Shown piece after piece: positions 1 through 12,699 of a stretch of DNA of 64,000 bases; within the stretch, counting starts at the first letter, position 1; each line of letters starts with the position of its first letter. Source of the stretch: Cladopsammia gracilis (Eukaryota; Cnidaria; Anthozoa; Scleractinia; Dendrophylliidae); the NCBI GenBank assembly GCA_022457155.1, contig JAJGOT010000272.1, positions 244,001 to 308,000 on the forward strand, written 5' to 3'. A program made the translations under genes and the position numbers. Under the pieces are notes generated by a model. The model did not search any database, was not told the origin of the DNA, and saw only the letters and a program-made list of their open reading frames with translations.

Positions 1-151
1 CAGTTGGTTTGCACAAATTTCCTTGTAGAAAATCTAGCAAAATGATGAATTGTGTAAAAAAAAAATTAACATGACTTTTTAAAAGGCATAACCTGCAATA
101 TACAGCACATCTAACTAGAAATGCACTCACGCAGAGCCGATCCATCATATA

Positions 152-247
152 GACAACTTCGTTCCCAGGGGCTTCTCGGTTTTCAAAATGGCCGTTTGGG
201 AGCGCCGCCATATTGAAAACCGAGAAGATCCTGGGGACGAGGTTGTC
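152..247. mobile_element. MITE, 96 bp, 35-bp inverted arms
   Basis: Two 35-bp arms (152-186 and 213-247) are inverted copies with four mismatches around a short loop. The element is flanked by ATATA on both sides (147-151 and 248-252), which looks like a target duplication. It has no coding capacity. The superfamily was not determined. Confidence 0.7.
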
Positions 248-3200
248 ATATAGAGGCAACCACAGTAATAGAATTAAATGATTTTTCAGTATTCCCCGTG
301 GATGCTACATTACTTGACCACTTGGATGATGTCTAAGATCGTTGCCGAATCGGTCCCCGGTATCACAATGCAAAATTAATGTCTGTTTTAAAAATAACTA
401 AGCCTTTCTATCCCGCTCTACGATCAGCTTGCCGGCGGCCACAAACTTTGCTATTCAAAGTCAGTTATACTATTCACAGATCTTGTAACAATCGAGAACA
501 TAGGCGTCTTCAAGGAGGAAACGTGCTGCCCGCACTGGGCGGATTATTGAACCACTGAAAATGCAAGAAGGTGTTCGACAAAATTCTCTCGCATTAATTC
601 TCTCTCTCCTGTCGATGCTGTTGATTTTCAGTTGAATACGGAGTTTCCAATATTCTTAAAATATCATCCCTCAGGGTACAAATTGTTAAGGCATTTCTTC
701 TTTTATTGATGTTCCGGGGGCGTTCTTCTTGGTCAGGTAAATCCGTCAGCTCCTGGTTTGCTGTTCTTGTTATGTTGTGGTTGTCTTGTTGTTTCGCCGC
801 TGCTTTCCACCCCATTGCTGCTCACGCAGAATCCTGTTCAATCAAGACGTCCTCAGTTAAAAAACTGCAACGGAATATTTCGGCACAAGTTAAGTTGAAA
901 TTATATTCAACGCTCAGTAACTAAAATACGGTAAAAAGCAAAAATTAAAGCTGGGAATAGTCCTTCGTATTTACGACGTTGTGTCTGAAATATAGATTCA
1001 CGGACAAACATATTACGTAATGCTTGCACGAGGACAAACACGGACGCAAACATATTTCACACTTCAAAAACTAATCAAGGACTAAATTCACTTTTATCTG
1101 CATCTAGAAAAGTGTTCACTGAATGGTTGATTTAAAGGGGCAATACGCAGCTCTTACAGGTCTTCTTTGATTTGCTGAGAAAACAATAGAACAAACAACA
1201 CAACAATGGACCCTAGCCCTGAAATCAATAGAGCTGGGATATCCAGGTCCAATGAAATTAGAGGTTGCAAAGAGCTGCATTGTATCTGGATTTAAACGGT
1301 CAAAAACAGCTACAATTAAATTAAATGCATATTACGTAATATGACAAAGAAAACTAACACAGTAGCTCAACAATAAAGTGCTAAATTCCCTTCCCGACAA
1401 GGAATGATTCCTGGAACGAAAGGTACACATATGACTTTGTATAGCAAGATCCGGGGGCAAGACCAATGGAATTTGGATCAACTCCGTGAAATGCGCAAGC
1501 GAAAGGGAAAGTGAACAAGCAAGCACAGAAGGACGAGAACTACGCAACAGCCCTCCTGTCCTCCTGGCCTTTGACTCCACCCCGTGTACTCCCAAACTAA
1601 GAGAACTTGATCAAAGATGGAGTTCACTCCTTCAGTTTTTTTTTTTCTTTTTGTTTCCTTGCAACGGGTCACAATTCCTTCGCTCTTCACATGTTCAGTT
1701 CATGTTAAGAAATTCGGGATGGGCTGCATAAACATGCGGTGATGATAAACGGATAAAAAACACATTCGACGACAGTGAAGACGTAGAGTACGTTATAGAC
1801 TCTCGAGATAGCAAGAAAACTGACATAAAGCGTACGCGTGTTGCTTTGAACGCTTACCGTGGTTATGTTACAGAAGGACATGAATATTAATTTTGTCTTT
1901 TTCTAAATTAACCATATATAAATTTGTGCTGTTTGTGTCAACAAATTATTCAATTCAAAGGGGACAGACCGCAAATAAATGTGGCTACTAAATATATTAA
2001 TGCGATTACAGCGTAAAATTTTAAAATCAACATTTGGTCTGCCTAATCTGCTCAATGAACCAAACTGAATTATAAAACATGTTCAATTGGGCGACTATTA
2101 GCTTTCCCGCCACTGAGGCTGGCTTTGCCAAGCAACTCCGAGGAATACTACTTTGGAATGAATATACAAGATATAATTCAAGTAAATGTTATTCTTTTAG
2201 TGTAGTTGATATTAAACTTTATGGTCCTACAATTTTGGCTATTTTATAAAGCAAACCGGATTCTATTTTGCTGTGCGTCTGTCCAGAGATTATTCAACAA
2301 ATGACGTCAAGAACAGAAGTGACTCACTTTAATACTCCATCTTGTGTGCCAATTATTTGCTCTTTCCGCATTTCAACATGCACTGGTTTACGAACTGCGA
2401 ATATTTCTTCTACTGATAAAATAAATATTTGCATTGCATTGCATTGCATTTCTTTGAGTTACAAGTCACTCAGGCATGAGAGTGTAAAAGTGTTTCCGAA
2501 GTATTTGCAAGGTTATCTGACGTTTAAGCGTTTCACATAACGTTACAAATGTCGTGTTGAAAGTCATGTATACATATCGGCTACAAATTCCGGCAAAAGA
2601 AGTTTTGTATGGCAAAACCTAAACGGACCTCGGATATTTGAATCGAAAAAGAGCTATGAACTGTGGAAAAGCCCGATATTTGTTGTAACAGATAGCCAGA
2701 TGAAGAATATGGTGCATTAGGCTTCCAAATAAAGTCTGTAGCATTCATTTGTGACATGAGTTGTGCTATTTAAAAATATACCACTGACCTCGCAGGTCCT
2801 CAGTTCTGAAAACTGCTCCATCGTGTGCTAAAACTAACATAAAACAGTGGTTGTAATATTTCTGTCTTGCAGACTCTCAGACTCACCTTTATAATGATCC
2901 GCAAGCTCAGTAGCTGGTGTAACTGTTTTGTTTTTCCGTTTTAATTTGCGAGGCTATATAAACTGTGCCTGACTGAACGTGTTTTAGTATCACATGTCAC
3001 TGACAACGTGCGTCATGTTTCAGTACCGATGACATCATCGTACGGGCAATTGCTTGACTAGACGGACCGAATTGACAGATTAAAAAAGTAAAAATTCAAG
3101 AAAAATACCAACTTTTATTTATTTGTTAAATACTGGAAAACAAATAGTACGATTGTATCGTTCTGCTGAAAAACTCATTTAAATGGTCACCAATAGGGCC

Positions 3201-3554
3201 GTCATCAATGTTACGTGACATTATAAACACTCGTGTGCTGACGTGCTAAGGTTACCTGAATCAACTGACTTCCTCATTAGCCCGGCTAACATCTGTTTAT
3301 TTTACTTCTTCCCCTACTTCATCGATTCCTCTGATTTCTCTCATTCGATGTTATACAATCACAGCATCCTCAAAACTTAAGGGAAGGGGCGTTTGGAATA
3401 GGAGAATATTGTTCATATGAAATAATTGAATGGATCACTACAAGTGAAGTATCAAAGTGCCCTATGGGCTATCTCCTGTAAGTTCTTCCCATCATGCATT
3501 GCTGTCATATTATGTCTGAATATTGTTTTGGATGCAGCAATAGACCAATTCCGT
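248..3554. other. Gene-less stretch, no recognised feature
   Basis: Only short ORFs (under 95 codons) without recognisable domains are present. A GCATT pentamer run near 2428-2450 follows an AATAAATATT motif and resembles the 3' tail of a degraded non-LTR element. No splice-consistent exons or RNA genes were recognised. Confidence 0.4.
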
Positions 3555-3690
3555 TATATTAAAATTCATACTTGGCTCCGAGGCGTAGGGGAATAAAACA
3601 AAACAGATTAATTATTCATCCCTGAACCTCGATGTGATTTCTTTTGTTTTATTCCCCTAAGCCTCGGAGCCAAGTATGAATTTTAATATA
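3555..3690. mobile_element. Palindromic MITE, family 1 copy A
   Basis: Arms of about 49 bp (3555-3603 and 3642-3690) form a near-perfect inverted repeat beginning TATATTAAAATTCA and ending inside the motif GAGGC..GGGGAATA. The same terminal and inner motifs occur in the element at 62741-62902, so the two belong to one family. It is non-coding. Confidence 0.8.
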
Positions 3691-4156
3691 GACATACAAT
3701 ATAGGTGAATATTCTGACGGGTCATGTGGCTTGTGAAACAGGTAAAATAAATTATTGAGACAAGGTTTAGCCTGCCAAAAATATGTTTTTTATTTCAGGC
3801 TTAAAGCCACAAAATAAAGGGGGAAGTTGTCATTGAACATGTGTATGGCTAGCTTTTCTTCAAAGGAAGGGCGGCTGTACGCTATACTGTCATTGAGTAC
3901 TGTCACAGACATCCTCACAGACACCTCAATAAAACAGAAACAGTTCATAGAAATACACACAACAGTTCATACAAATGATAAAGATATGAACACTCTGTTC
4001 TGTTCCTTTTGTGCCCTTTTAAAGAGTTTGATTGTACTTGTGGTCTGGTTGAGATGACTGGGCCCGGTTGCATAAAGCACCTTAAGTGTGATCATGATGT
4101 ACTGCAATCGTTTCCTGCATTCCAAATGATTTTCTCACTCTCTCTTTGTGTTTTCT

Positions 4157-4341
4157 TAGCCTGTGAACAGGCTTCTTTTTGGGGAATTGGGTTAGGTTAA
4201 AATCGGCGAGCGAAGCGAGCCGAGCGCGGATTGGGGAAAAGGGAGAGGGCGGCCTTCCCCCTTCCCCCTTCCCCAGTCCTCGCTTCGCTCGCCGATTTTA
4301 ACCTAACCCAATTCCCCAAAAAGAAGCCTGTTCACAGGCTA
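4157..4341. mobile_element. Mutator-like MITE, 185 bp
   Basis: Long inverted arms start TAGCCTGTGAACAGGC and run inward through GGCGAGCGAAGCGAG. The flanks gtgttttct (4148-4156) and gtgtttcct (4342-4350) are 9-bp duplications with one mismatch, the size expected of Mutator-like elements. Elements with related TAGCC..GGCTA ends are at 5428 and 34498. Confidence 0.8.
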
Positions 4342-5427
4342 GTGTTTCCTATACACTCTTTGTTTTATAAGAATGTATATTTTTAATGCTCAGGCTGGAT
4401 ATTCTTATTTGTTTGCCGACTTTAGGCTGAAAATATTTTTGTGTACATTCTTAGATTACAGAGTATAGTATTTCATGAAGCCTCCATAACACCCATGCCT
4501 TCATATTTATTTTACACTTTATGTACATACACACTGACATACACGTTATGTGCTACCGCGATATAATTGTCATTCATGGACGTCTACAAACTTCTATAGA
4601 ATATTAAAAAAACGACCAACTGTCATGGATATCTTTTGTACCTTTTATCCGAATTGCCGATATGTCGATCATATGAATGTCTAGCACTAGTTTTTATCGT
4701 TTTGTTATAGCTAGTTTTGTTAGAAAAACGAAAGAATTTACCATACTTTTCAATGGTATATTAAAGTTCATTTAAAATATTATGTGATTTTATTGTATTT
4801 ATTTTCTATCAGCACGCAAAAATTGTACTTAACAAAATCTCAGCCTTGGGTATATTCGCCAAGCTCAGCCTCAATATTCTTCTCATAAAAAGATTCTTAT
4901 ACTAGTATATATATATAAATAAAGTGTACTCGTTAATGCGCCTTCGGTCGAGTTACCCATGATAACGGGCAAGAAAATCCTCCGAAAAGCAGAGAATGGT
5001 TGCAGAAAATCTCACTTAGTAATGCAGCCGGGCCCTTGACCTTTACATAAGAATTTCATAAAATTTGGTTTCATTCAAGTACATATACCATCCAAATACT
5101 CTTTGATCACTGCTACATAAAAACCCTGATTTCCTACAGGTATGGAAATATGCTTCTAAATTTCCTCTCATTTAATACATGAGATGAGCACAATTTTTCT
5201 ACATTAAGATCAACGACTTTAATTTACCAAGTATGAATCCTCATATTATGCAACACTTCTCACAAAGTTTCACATTAAAATGATAGCAATACATGTATAT
5301 TGACTGATGATTATTTACATTTATTTGGTTTGCATTTCTTAATATAAACGAGACATTTATAAATACTGTCAGGAACAGTACAGAGCATTAACATATACTA
5401 ACAACTAACAGCGGTTCACGTCGCTCA

Positions 5428-5528
5428 TAGCCTCCTACGCAGACGTCCTTTAATAGACGTCCCACGTTCGTGGGGGAGGAAGGATTGCGTGACGAGCCCT
5501 AAGGACGTCACGGCTGCGTAGGAGGCTA
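5428..5528. mobile_element. Mutator-like MITE, 101 bp, perfect 9-bp TSD
   Basis: The ends TAGCCTCCTACGCAG and CTGCGTAGGAGGCTA are exact inverted copies. The flanks CGTCGCTCA at 5419-5427 and 5529-5537 are identical 9-bp target duplications. It is non-coding and apparently young at its boundaries. Confidence 0.88.
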
Positions 5529-5537
5529 CGTCGCTCA

Positions 5538-6650
5538 TCGAATCTGTTTCACTGCAAGGGCCAGTTTCATCGCAGACGCTGTTTTCATTACGAAACATTT
5601 CGTCCGAATTTCACAATGAATATTCACATTCAGTAATAACACTGTTGTTTTGTATAGTCCTTTACTCTCTCAAACCAGTATGCAGCTATAAAAGTGACCA
5701 TGTTTTCAAGGTTTAAAAAAATCGGGCCGGCAAATCGGCAAATCGAATTGATCGAAACAAATACGGCCCTAATTATCGAAAGAAAAGGATTTTTGGGATT
5801 TAAATTAGCACAAATGATAAAAAAGCACAACGTTAAAGGAAACGCGAGTTATGATTTCAAAAGCGCTCGCACTGCCCGCTCTCTAGAAGGTAAACACAGG
5901 GAAAACCCATCAACGTGGTCCTCCAACAAGCATGGCGGACGGTAATTCAAGGGTGACCTGAGCGCACACACTCTATGGGAATTCGCGCATTTAATTAAAA
6001 TCGACGTGTTTATTGACCTTTATTGAGATAAGCGGTTTAAGGTTAAAAGAATGTCTCAAGAATGTCTAAGCTGAGAGCGCCAGAACTTTCGTTCATTCAG
6101 GCCAGTGATTTCTGGCGCGGACTCGACTGTCTGTGAGTGACTCGTGAGTATTTTGCTATCAATATTTAATTCAAAACACAAATTCTCCTTACTGGTCCCC
6201 ATACATTTCGTATAAGACAAATCAGGAGAAATTGTTAAAGGATCAAGAGAACTCATCTTCGGTGATCATTATCGTAATTGTTATCACCTCTGTACTTAAT
6301 AGTACATTGATACTACTAGGAGAAATTTGGTACTGATCACTACTGGCGCTTAAAAGGTTAATTCAAAATGCACATACTGTAAACTACAAAGCAAAAAGTC
6401 ACAGGTTTTTATACGTTACCGAGATAAACCCAAAATTGAACAGATATACATCAATTAACTTAAAAAAACAAAGACATTTTCATGCCCCTCACATTTTACA
6501 TTAAAGCTTTCAGAGCTTTTCAAACCCAATTCACAAACTCTTTTAAAACCCTTCCCTTTCTCAATACTTCTCAGACCTCTACAAAATAAAATATCGCCAA
6601 ATAAATTGCCCTCTTCCAACGTTCTCTAAAATCTCAGGTAACTAAATCAA
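5538..6650. other. Gene-less stretch with an isolated ATG/donor motif
   Basis: No domain-bearing ORF was recognised. An ATGGCGGACG immediately followed by a GTAATT donor-like motif near 5934 could be the first coding exon of a gene, but no matching downstream exon was found, so no gene is called. Confidence 0.3.
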
Positions 6651-6651
6651 G

Positions 6652-6787
6652 CTATGAATATATCGCTTCATCACGCCACAAACCTGCGCTCGCTAAACCC
6701 CTTTCAAAAAATCATCAACCTATAAATATATCCCTTTGTCAAACCACAAACATTCCCTCCCTAAACCACTTTCAAATAATATGCAAC
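6652..6787. repeat. Two-copy tandem repeat, ~67-bp unit
   Basis: Two adjacent diverged copies of a unit that opens with TATRAATATATC and ends near CCTTTCAAA lie next to the 126-bp direct repeat at 6828. The repeat may belong to the 3' region of the retroelement fragment annotated below. Confidence 0.5.
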
Positions 6788-6827
6788 TCGACTCTTGTTT
6801 TCTTATTGATAATATCTAATACAAATC

Positions 6828-6953
6828 TGCTAACAAATATGCACTAGGAATGTCCCCACAAATTCACTAAAAAGTCTATTAATAGTATCTAACGCATTTT
6901 TTGCTAACAAAAATGCATAAAGAATGCATGTTAGCCCACATAAACTCCTGTAA
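6828..6953 (-). repeat. 126-bp direct repeat, copy 1 (retroelement A-type repeat)
   Basis: This is nearly identical (about three mismatches) to 8165-8290 in the same orientation, 1337 bp away. It contains a small palindrome around ATGCATAAAGAATGCAT. The two copies bracket a decayed gag/RT fragment on the minus strand. That resembles the duplicated A repeat of Ngaro/DIRS-type elements, here with most of the interior lost. Confidence 0.65.
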
Positions 6954-7179
6954 GTTAATGAGATAAAAATAAATGTTAACATCTTTGCCGCACTCATGCA
7001 CATGCTTGAATATACTTGGCGTGTAATTTGATTGACGGCTCTGTCACTTGAAGTATACTCAGAATTTTAAATATGAACGCTTATCAATGTAAGTAAACAT
7101 ACGTGATCTAAAGTATACTTGAGGTCTTTGCTTCTTAAGGTCTATTTACTACGCTAGTATGAACCCACCTATTGACTGG

Positions 7180-7949
7180 AGCGTTTCCATTTAAAAATGG
7201 TGATAAGTGACAAATTGGTTTAGTCCCTTGAGATTTAGAATGAGTCTGTGGCCCCCCGTCTTTCTTAGGTCTAATGAAGGTGGGGAAAAACACTTCATTA
7301 GAATCATGATCAGTTGTTTCAATAATACTTCTAGATAGTAGTTTTGCTACTTCATTGTCAATAATGGCACATTCTTCAACAGAGAAAATAGCCCGGGGAA
7401 AATAGATTGTGGGCGTGAAGTGTTAAATGGCCTCGTGTCCAACTCAAGCGTTGACTCTTACGGTGGATATGTCGGCGCAATTTTCAGGTTTGGCGTGTTT
7501 AGCCAGTAGTGCTTTGAGCTTATCGTTGGGAATGGTGATGCCCCACCATTTGGACACTATGTTAGCCAAGCTTTGATTTATTTTGGCGCCAATATTTTTA
7601 TCATCAATGAGGTCAGCCTCGAGAGATTTGAGAAGCTCGTGGTCTTCTTCGGGCTCAGTTGTTTTAGATGGCGCTTCGACCTCATTAAAGTTAGATCCCT
7701 CAAGGAGATCCGTGTGTTTTGACGCTCAACAATCGTTTTTAATAAGGAGGCCATTGTGCCCATATTTACGTTTATTTCTTCAAGTGTTTGCGCTAGGTTT
7801 TCGCCAGGTTGGCTTGTAGACCGACCTGCTTCAGCAGGGTGAGTGATCTCAGGTTGAGAATTATTGCCAGGTTGGCTGTCTGACGCACCAGTTTGGTGGC
7901 TAGCCTCGAGTTTATCGTTTTTAGCTGACATGATGAGCAATTAAGAGGT
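7180..7949 (-). pseudogene. Ngaro/DIRS-like gag and RT start, truncated
   Basis: Read on the minus strand from about 7940, the ORF begins MSAKNDKLEAS and runs through a coiled stretch (NLAQTLEEINVNMGTMASLL). After a frameshift near 7690 it continues with the gag-like segments SKWWGITIPNDKLKALLAKH and ENCADISTVRVNA. After stop codons it resumes as FSVEECAIIDNEVAKLL and FFPTFIRPKKDGG, which is the N-terminal part of a DIRS-type reverse transcriptase. The RT core, RNase H and recombinase are missing. Direct repeats at 6828 and 8165 flank it. The reading is a retroelement copy that lost its 3' two thirds by internal deletion. The family call rests on motif memory, not on a search. Confidence 0.65.
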
Positions 7950-8164
7950 TACGGCACAATTTTTGGATGTAGATTGCTAAAGGGAAAAAAGAAAAGTAGC
8001 AACCAATAGTTAGTGATCTCTATTCAGATTGTAAATACTCACGACATTAAGTATCCGTCGTTTCGGCTCCGCAAGCGAGCGTACAATGGCTCAATAAGCT
8101 AGCGCGCGTGCGTCTCATGGTACTCCGTAGTGACGTAGGACTGATGACAGATAGAACAGTAATG

Positions 8165-8290
8165 TGCTAACAAAAATGCAACAGGAATGTCCCCACAAAT
8201 TCACTAAAAAGTCTATTAATAGTATCTAACGCATTTTTTGCTAACAAAAATGCATAAAGAATGCATGTTAGCCCACATAAACTCCTGTAA
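8165..8290 (-). repeat. 126-bp direct repeat, copy 2 (retroelement A-type repeat)
   Basis: This is the partner of 6828-6953, on the 5' side of the minus-strand gag fragment. It ends two bases before the TIR element that starts at about 8293. Confidence 0.65.
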
Positions 8291-8292
8291 AT

Positions 8293-8868
8293 AATCAAAG
8301 GCTCCTAAGAGCCAACCCGTGAATAAGACATGCTAACGCGTAACGCAGTATTGTGGTAAGCGTAACGCAGTATTGCGGTAAGCAATACTGCGTTACACGG
8401 TTCAATATTTTTTTTTAAAATAAACGTAATTTTGACAAACGCAAAAAGAAAAATACAATACATCACCTTCATAATGTTCAGTCCGGCTGTTAGTCGCGCT
8501 TTACACCATTCGGCCACCGTGATCACTGACTTGAAACGGGATAAATTTTATTACTTCAAGGTAGATAAGCATCAAAATGCGTGTCTCGGTTGAAAATTCC
8601 TTTTAGATCGATTTTAACGTTGCATTAAAGACTCCAAATGCGAAACATCTCTAAGCTTATTGTTGTTTATATTCATTTACAACAATTTAGTTATTGTTAT
8701 CGCTGGATTCACGCTATTCTTGTTACAAAACGTATTCGTAACAAAGCATTACGTCACTAAGTTTACAGCTGATGGAAGGAGTGAGCGAGTGAGTGACTCA
8801 TTTGCATATCTGTCGCCGTTACCGATAACCCGTTCATTGCGCATGCGCGTATATTCACGGGTTAAAAA
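8293..8868. mobile_element. TIR element, family 2 copy A, with tRNA-like piece
   Basis: The left end has AACCCGTGAATA (8314) and the right end has TATTCACGGGTT (ending 8863), an inverted pair. An internal GTAACGCAGTATTGCGG palindrome follows the left end. On the minus strand near 8520-8490 a GTGGCCGAATGG motif resembles a tRNA D-arm/A-box. The same end sequences, including the left flank ATCAAAGGCT, occur at 27130-27538. It has no coding capacity. Confidence 0.6.
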
Positions 8869-9540
8869 TGAACATCGCGTCACACCGATACACCACTGAG
8901 TCGCTAGATGATTCTTTAGTTTTGCCAAAAATTCCCTGTTTTAATGTTAAATGTCTTACACAACACATGACAAAACGGAATAAACGGCCTTTCAAGTTAA
9001 TTAACCTCAGTAAAGTGAGCAGTGAATTGTTTGACAAATGGGTAAATTAAACACGGTTACAGTTTATCTCCTTGCACAACATAGCGAGGCAGCTCGTAAC
9101 TAGTGGAAACAAGAACGGACCGGCGGATAAAGCGAGTCGCGAGGGGTAACCGAATGGGAGGAGAAATCACTGAAAATCCCGTCGCCTAAATTTCTCTCTG
9201 TCCTCTTACATTGCAGGAGTTTCTTGAGTATAAGTGTCTGGGTAAATTGTACCAAGCTTAGTTTTTACTAGCGACATATAAAAGCATAAGCATGCATAAC
9301 AGCACTCATGTCCATTGCTGCGAGCTTCACCACGGTCAAACGTCCGAGGCGTTTTTCGTTTTATTTAGTGGGATTTCATTTAATATCAAGTAGAAACATG
9401 GGCAAGGATATATAAAATTGTAATCAGTTTATGTGACTATTTTTTCATCTTTCTCAAAATAATGAGCTTCTTTTTGTTGAAAACTGATCAAAACGCTTCG
9501 TGCCTGAGCAAAATTACCTTGGCAAATAGCGCCGACAACT

Positions 9541-10074
9541 AGGGGTATCGAATGGTCCCTTAAAATTTTCAAGTGCTCGCAAAATGTGGCCTTTGCGTGG
9601 TTTGCTGGCAATATTTAGACCAGTGCTCGCTTGCTTGTACTCGCAAAATTTTCGCAAATGCTCGCATGCTCGGATTCTCGTTAAAATTTGCCGATTGCTG
9701 GAAATTTCGTAAATCATGCTTTGTAGGTTTCTTGGTGCAGAAATAAATGTTCTGTCAAATACCATCAAAAGTACAATTCAATCGGAAGACATACAGAGAG
9801 CAATAGATCACAGGGCGTCTACGGAAAGGATGGGGCATATAAATTCTGATTTGAATAACGTGGGAGAGGTGGCTCTCAGAAATAAAATTTGTCATTGTAA
9901 TAATACAAGCTAATACAATATTGAAAATTTACGAAGTGCTCGCTGCTCGCCTGTTGTTTTTCAGTCTAAAGTTCTCGCTGCTCGCAAGAGAAATTTGATG
10001 ACTGCTCGTGCTCGCAAGAAAAAACACAGTACTCGTATGCTCGCAAATGTTCGCAAAGACCATTCGATACCCCT
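9541..10074. mobile_element. TIR element with GCTCGC-rich subterminal repeats
   Basis: Perfect 17-bp terminal inverted repeats begin AGGGGTATCGAATGGTC and the element is flanked by identical 6-bp ACAACT (9535-9540 and 10075-10080). Both subterminal regions are packed with GCTCGCA/TGCTCGC motifs, inverted on opposite sides, which suggests transposase-binding iterons. The middle (9715-9920) has only short ORFs with no recognised domain. A non-autonomous DNA transposon is the best reading. Confidence 0.75.
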
Positions 10075-10080
10075 ACAACT

Positions 10081-12436
10081 TGTTCTGCAGTTCATAGTTT
10101 TTAAACGCTTAATTAGAACTTTTTTTAGTACACTTTCAAAACGTTTAGTTAATTGACAGTGTATTGGTAATATATTGAACTTTAAACAGTGAGAATGACA
10201 ACCTTATCTTTGAACTCAGTAGTCAGATTTTGCTTAGCTTTTGCAAATTTCTCTCGTTTGACCGCGGTGAAGCTGCACTGAGCACTGGTCCTCTGTAGTT
10301 GGGTTTCACGTAGGCTAGGTTTCGCGCGAGTGGTCGAATGGGCGAAGTATCGAGGTCTGCTCGCAGCTATCATGTCCCACTGATAACATAAAGCGCAAGT
10401 ATGTCAAGTATGCGCATAAGGATTAATCCTATACTTCCATCAATCTGTTCGTTTTCAGACCATGCTCACTTAAAATAAATTTTTATCCCTCCACTTATAT
10501 ATCGCTAGTGAAAACCATGCTTTTAAGAGCAAGTTTTCCCGCATGCGAGGAAGTCAGCAAGCGAGATAGTTGGCTGGCAGCCTGGGTAGTGTATTGAGGT
10601 GTTGCTGGTGGTGGTCAGCATAACTTGTTTATTGCGCGTTTTGACTTCCTTTTTCCTGTGTTTTTTCTTTTAAACTTTATGATATATATCCTCTGTACTA
10701 TATATGGACAACGTATTTATACGGACACCAAATGTCAGTCGTAGATAGGAAATCGTTATAAACCTCTATAAACTTAACCTCGTACGGACATAACAGTAAT
10801 GATACACTCGGCTCGGATTCTTTGGGACACCTCTGTGGTTAAAACTTTGCCTGCGAGCAAGCTCTCGGGGAAAGAGGAGTGGAAGGGGGTCAAGGGGAGG
10901 CTCATGGCGGCTGGCGGATAGCGGATGGCCACATTTAGAAGAAGAGTATTGTGAATTCATTATTGCGAGTTTTGAAATAATAAAGAAATTAAGTGTTTCT
11001 CACATGCGTGGATGGAATACTGTAAAACTAGTTCCCATTTCGAGCATCAAACTTACACCTTGTCAGTTATGATCTGTTGGCAATTGTTTCGAGCACAAAG
11101 TATTAAAATTGATGGAAATGGTTGGCAAGATAGACTTCTTTGCAGCTGTTAATTGGGTTGTCAAGGTGCGTGCGAAGAAGACTACAGTCGAACATGGTAT
11201 CGAACATGCTGAACCAGACTCAGCCGACTCTGAAGTATCCATGTTCTCTATACTGATCAGTCTGTATAATGTAGACACTTGGTTCTGTCCCTTCGAAGTG
11301 CGCGTTAGAGAGCTTCTGAACTGTTGATGTGTGTTGCAACCCGTTAAACTTTATTTCACACAAAACCGCATCGCTCTGAAAACGATAGAAAAACGTTGCT
11401 TTTCTGCAAAATCTTTATTTTTTTCGCCAAGGTCAACAATCAATTCGGCTCCGTGTCAGCTTCGAGATCGTATCATTTTCAATGCGTTGTCGAGTTCATC
11501 TGAACACGCCACTGTTCTATTTGTTGCCCAAGAAGCTGTAACTGAAAACCAGGAGCTACAATCTCGAACTGGGCGGGGAGGGGGGGGGGGGGGGTGGTTG
11601 TTTTAATTTTTCATTTGAAATGTCCAAGATTGTAGGCTCCTGCTGAAAACATGTTAGTAAGTGATATGAATTAACTTGTAACTCGTTTCACAGTCTATAT
11701 GTCAATTCTCCCGTACTGTTGTTTGGAACAACACCACTGAATTCTGACATTTGTGCGGGAAAGAGATACATCTCCTGAGAAGCGGATCCATGGACGGGTG
11801 GGGGTGGGGGTGGGGGTGGGGGTGGTGTTGTGCAATGAAACTGTTAGAAGCAACCACTGGATGCATGTACAGCAAGTTTCAACTTAAAACACGTATTGGC
11901 ATATTGATACAGTTTTGTTGATACATGTACATTGTATTTCTAGTTGTTTTTGTTATCGTGAATGGTCACACTGACGGACTGCCTACAACATAAGTTCAAA
12001 TCAAATAACACGACTCTAAGTTTGACTCAGGCATTGTTTTTTGGGGAGAGGGGGTAGGGATGATGTGGGGAAGGGGTGGGAGGGTCTGATCACAGATTGA
12101 AGATTAAGAAAACAATACACCAAGATTATGTGATTAACAATGAACTAAATCTACTCTGGTCTCCATGGCTCTAATTCTAATTCTTAAATCCAATTTTAAC
12201 ATGTGTAAATTATTTCAGTATTTTTATTATGATTATTAACCACAAAAATTTGCAAAGCACATTTTAAAAGGAGGAAGTCATAGTTGATACATTATCATAA
12301 ATAAGTATTCATTTAAAATCCTATATTACAACATTATTCTTTAGCTAGCTGGGAGCTTGTCAATATGCATCTTAATTAAATTTCTAACCTCTTTTTTTAC
12401 ATGTATCAGTATGAATTGCAAAACAAATCGATCAAT
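10081..12436. other. Gene-less stretch with G-rich tracts
   Basis: No gene was recognised. A 63-codon minus-strand ORF (10373-10182) starting MIAASRPRYFAHSTTR and a plus-strand ORF at 11109 starting MEMVGKIDFFAAVNW were considered but match nothing I know. Poly-G runs occur at about 11579-11596 and a GGGGGT repeat at 11797-11824. Confidence 0.35.
11797..11824 (+). repeat. GGGGGT hexamer repeat, G-quadruplex prone
   Basis: At least four consecutive runs of five G separated by single T residues are present. Such spacing fits the G4 motif G3+N1-7. No gene is within 1.5 kb, so a promoter role is not indicated. Confidence 0.7.
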
Positions 12437-12437
12437 A

Positions 12438-12590
12438 GATGGTTTTCACTCACGTGACCTTCAGTCCTGTGGGACTCAAATGACAAAGGCCATGGCAACC
12501 ATGTTGGTGTACATAACAAAAAGAAGTTCATTAAAATTATTTTGTAGGTGTGCACCAACATAGCTGCCGTGATGTAACGTGAAAACCATC
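12438..12590. mobile_element. Mariner-like MITE, family 3 copy A
   Basis: Terminal inverted repeats GATGGTTTTCAC / GTGAAAACCATC are flanked by TA on both sides, the Tc1/mariner duplication. A truncated inverse copy sharing the GCACCAACAT and AATTTTAATGAACTTC cores is at 33816-33908. Confidence 0.75.
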
Positions 12591-12699
12591 TATACTTTCC
12601 CCTTGCTTAGATTTAGTTGCTTGGCTCAAATACAGACTGTCAGAGACTGTAGTTTGAGATTTTTGAGAAACATAATTTACTGTTACCTCTGGCTGTTCA

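Noticed and set aside
594..924. ORFs of 72-73 codons on both strands
   Set aside because: Low complexity and charged, no homology recognised, no splice or poly-A context.
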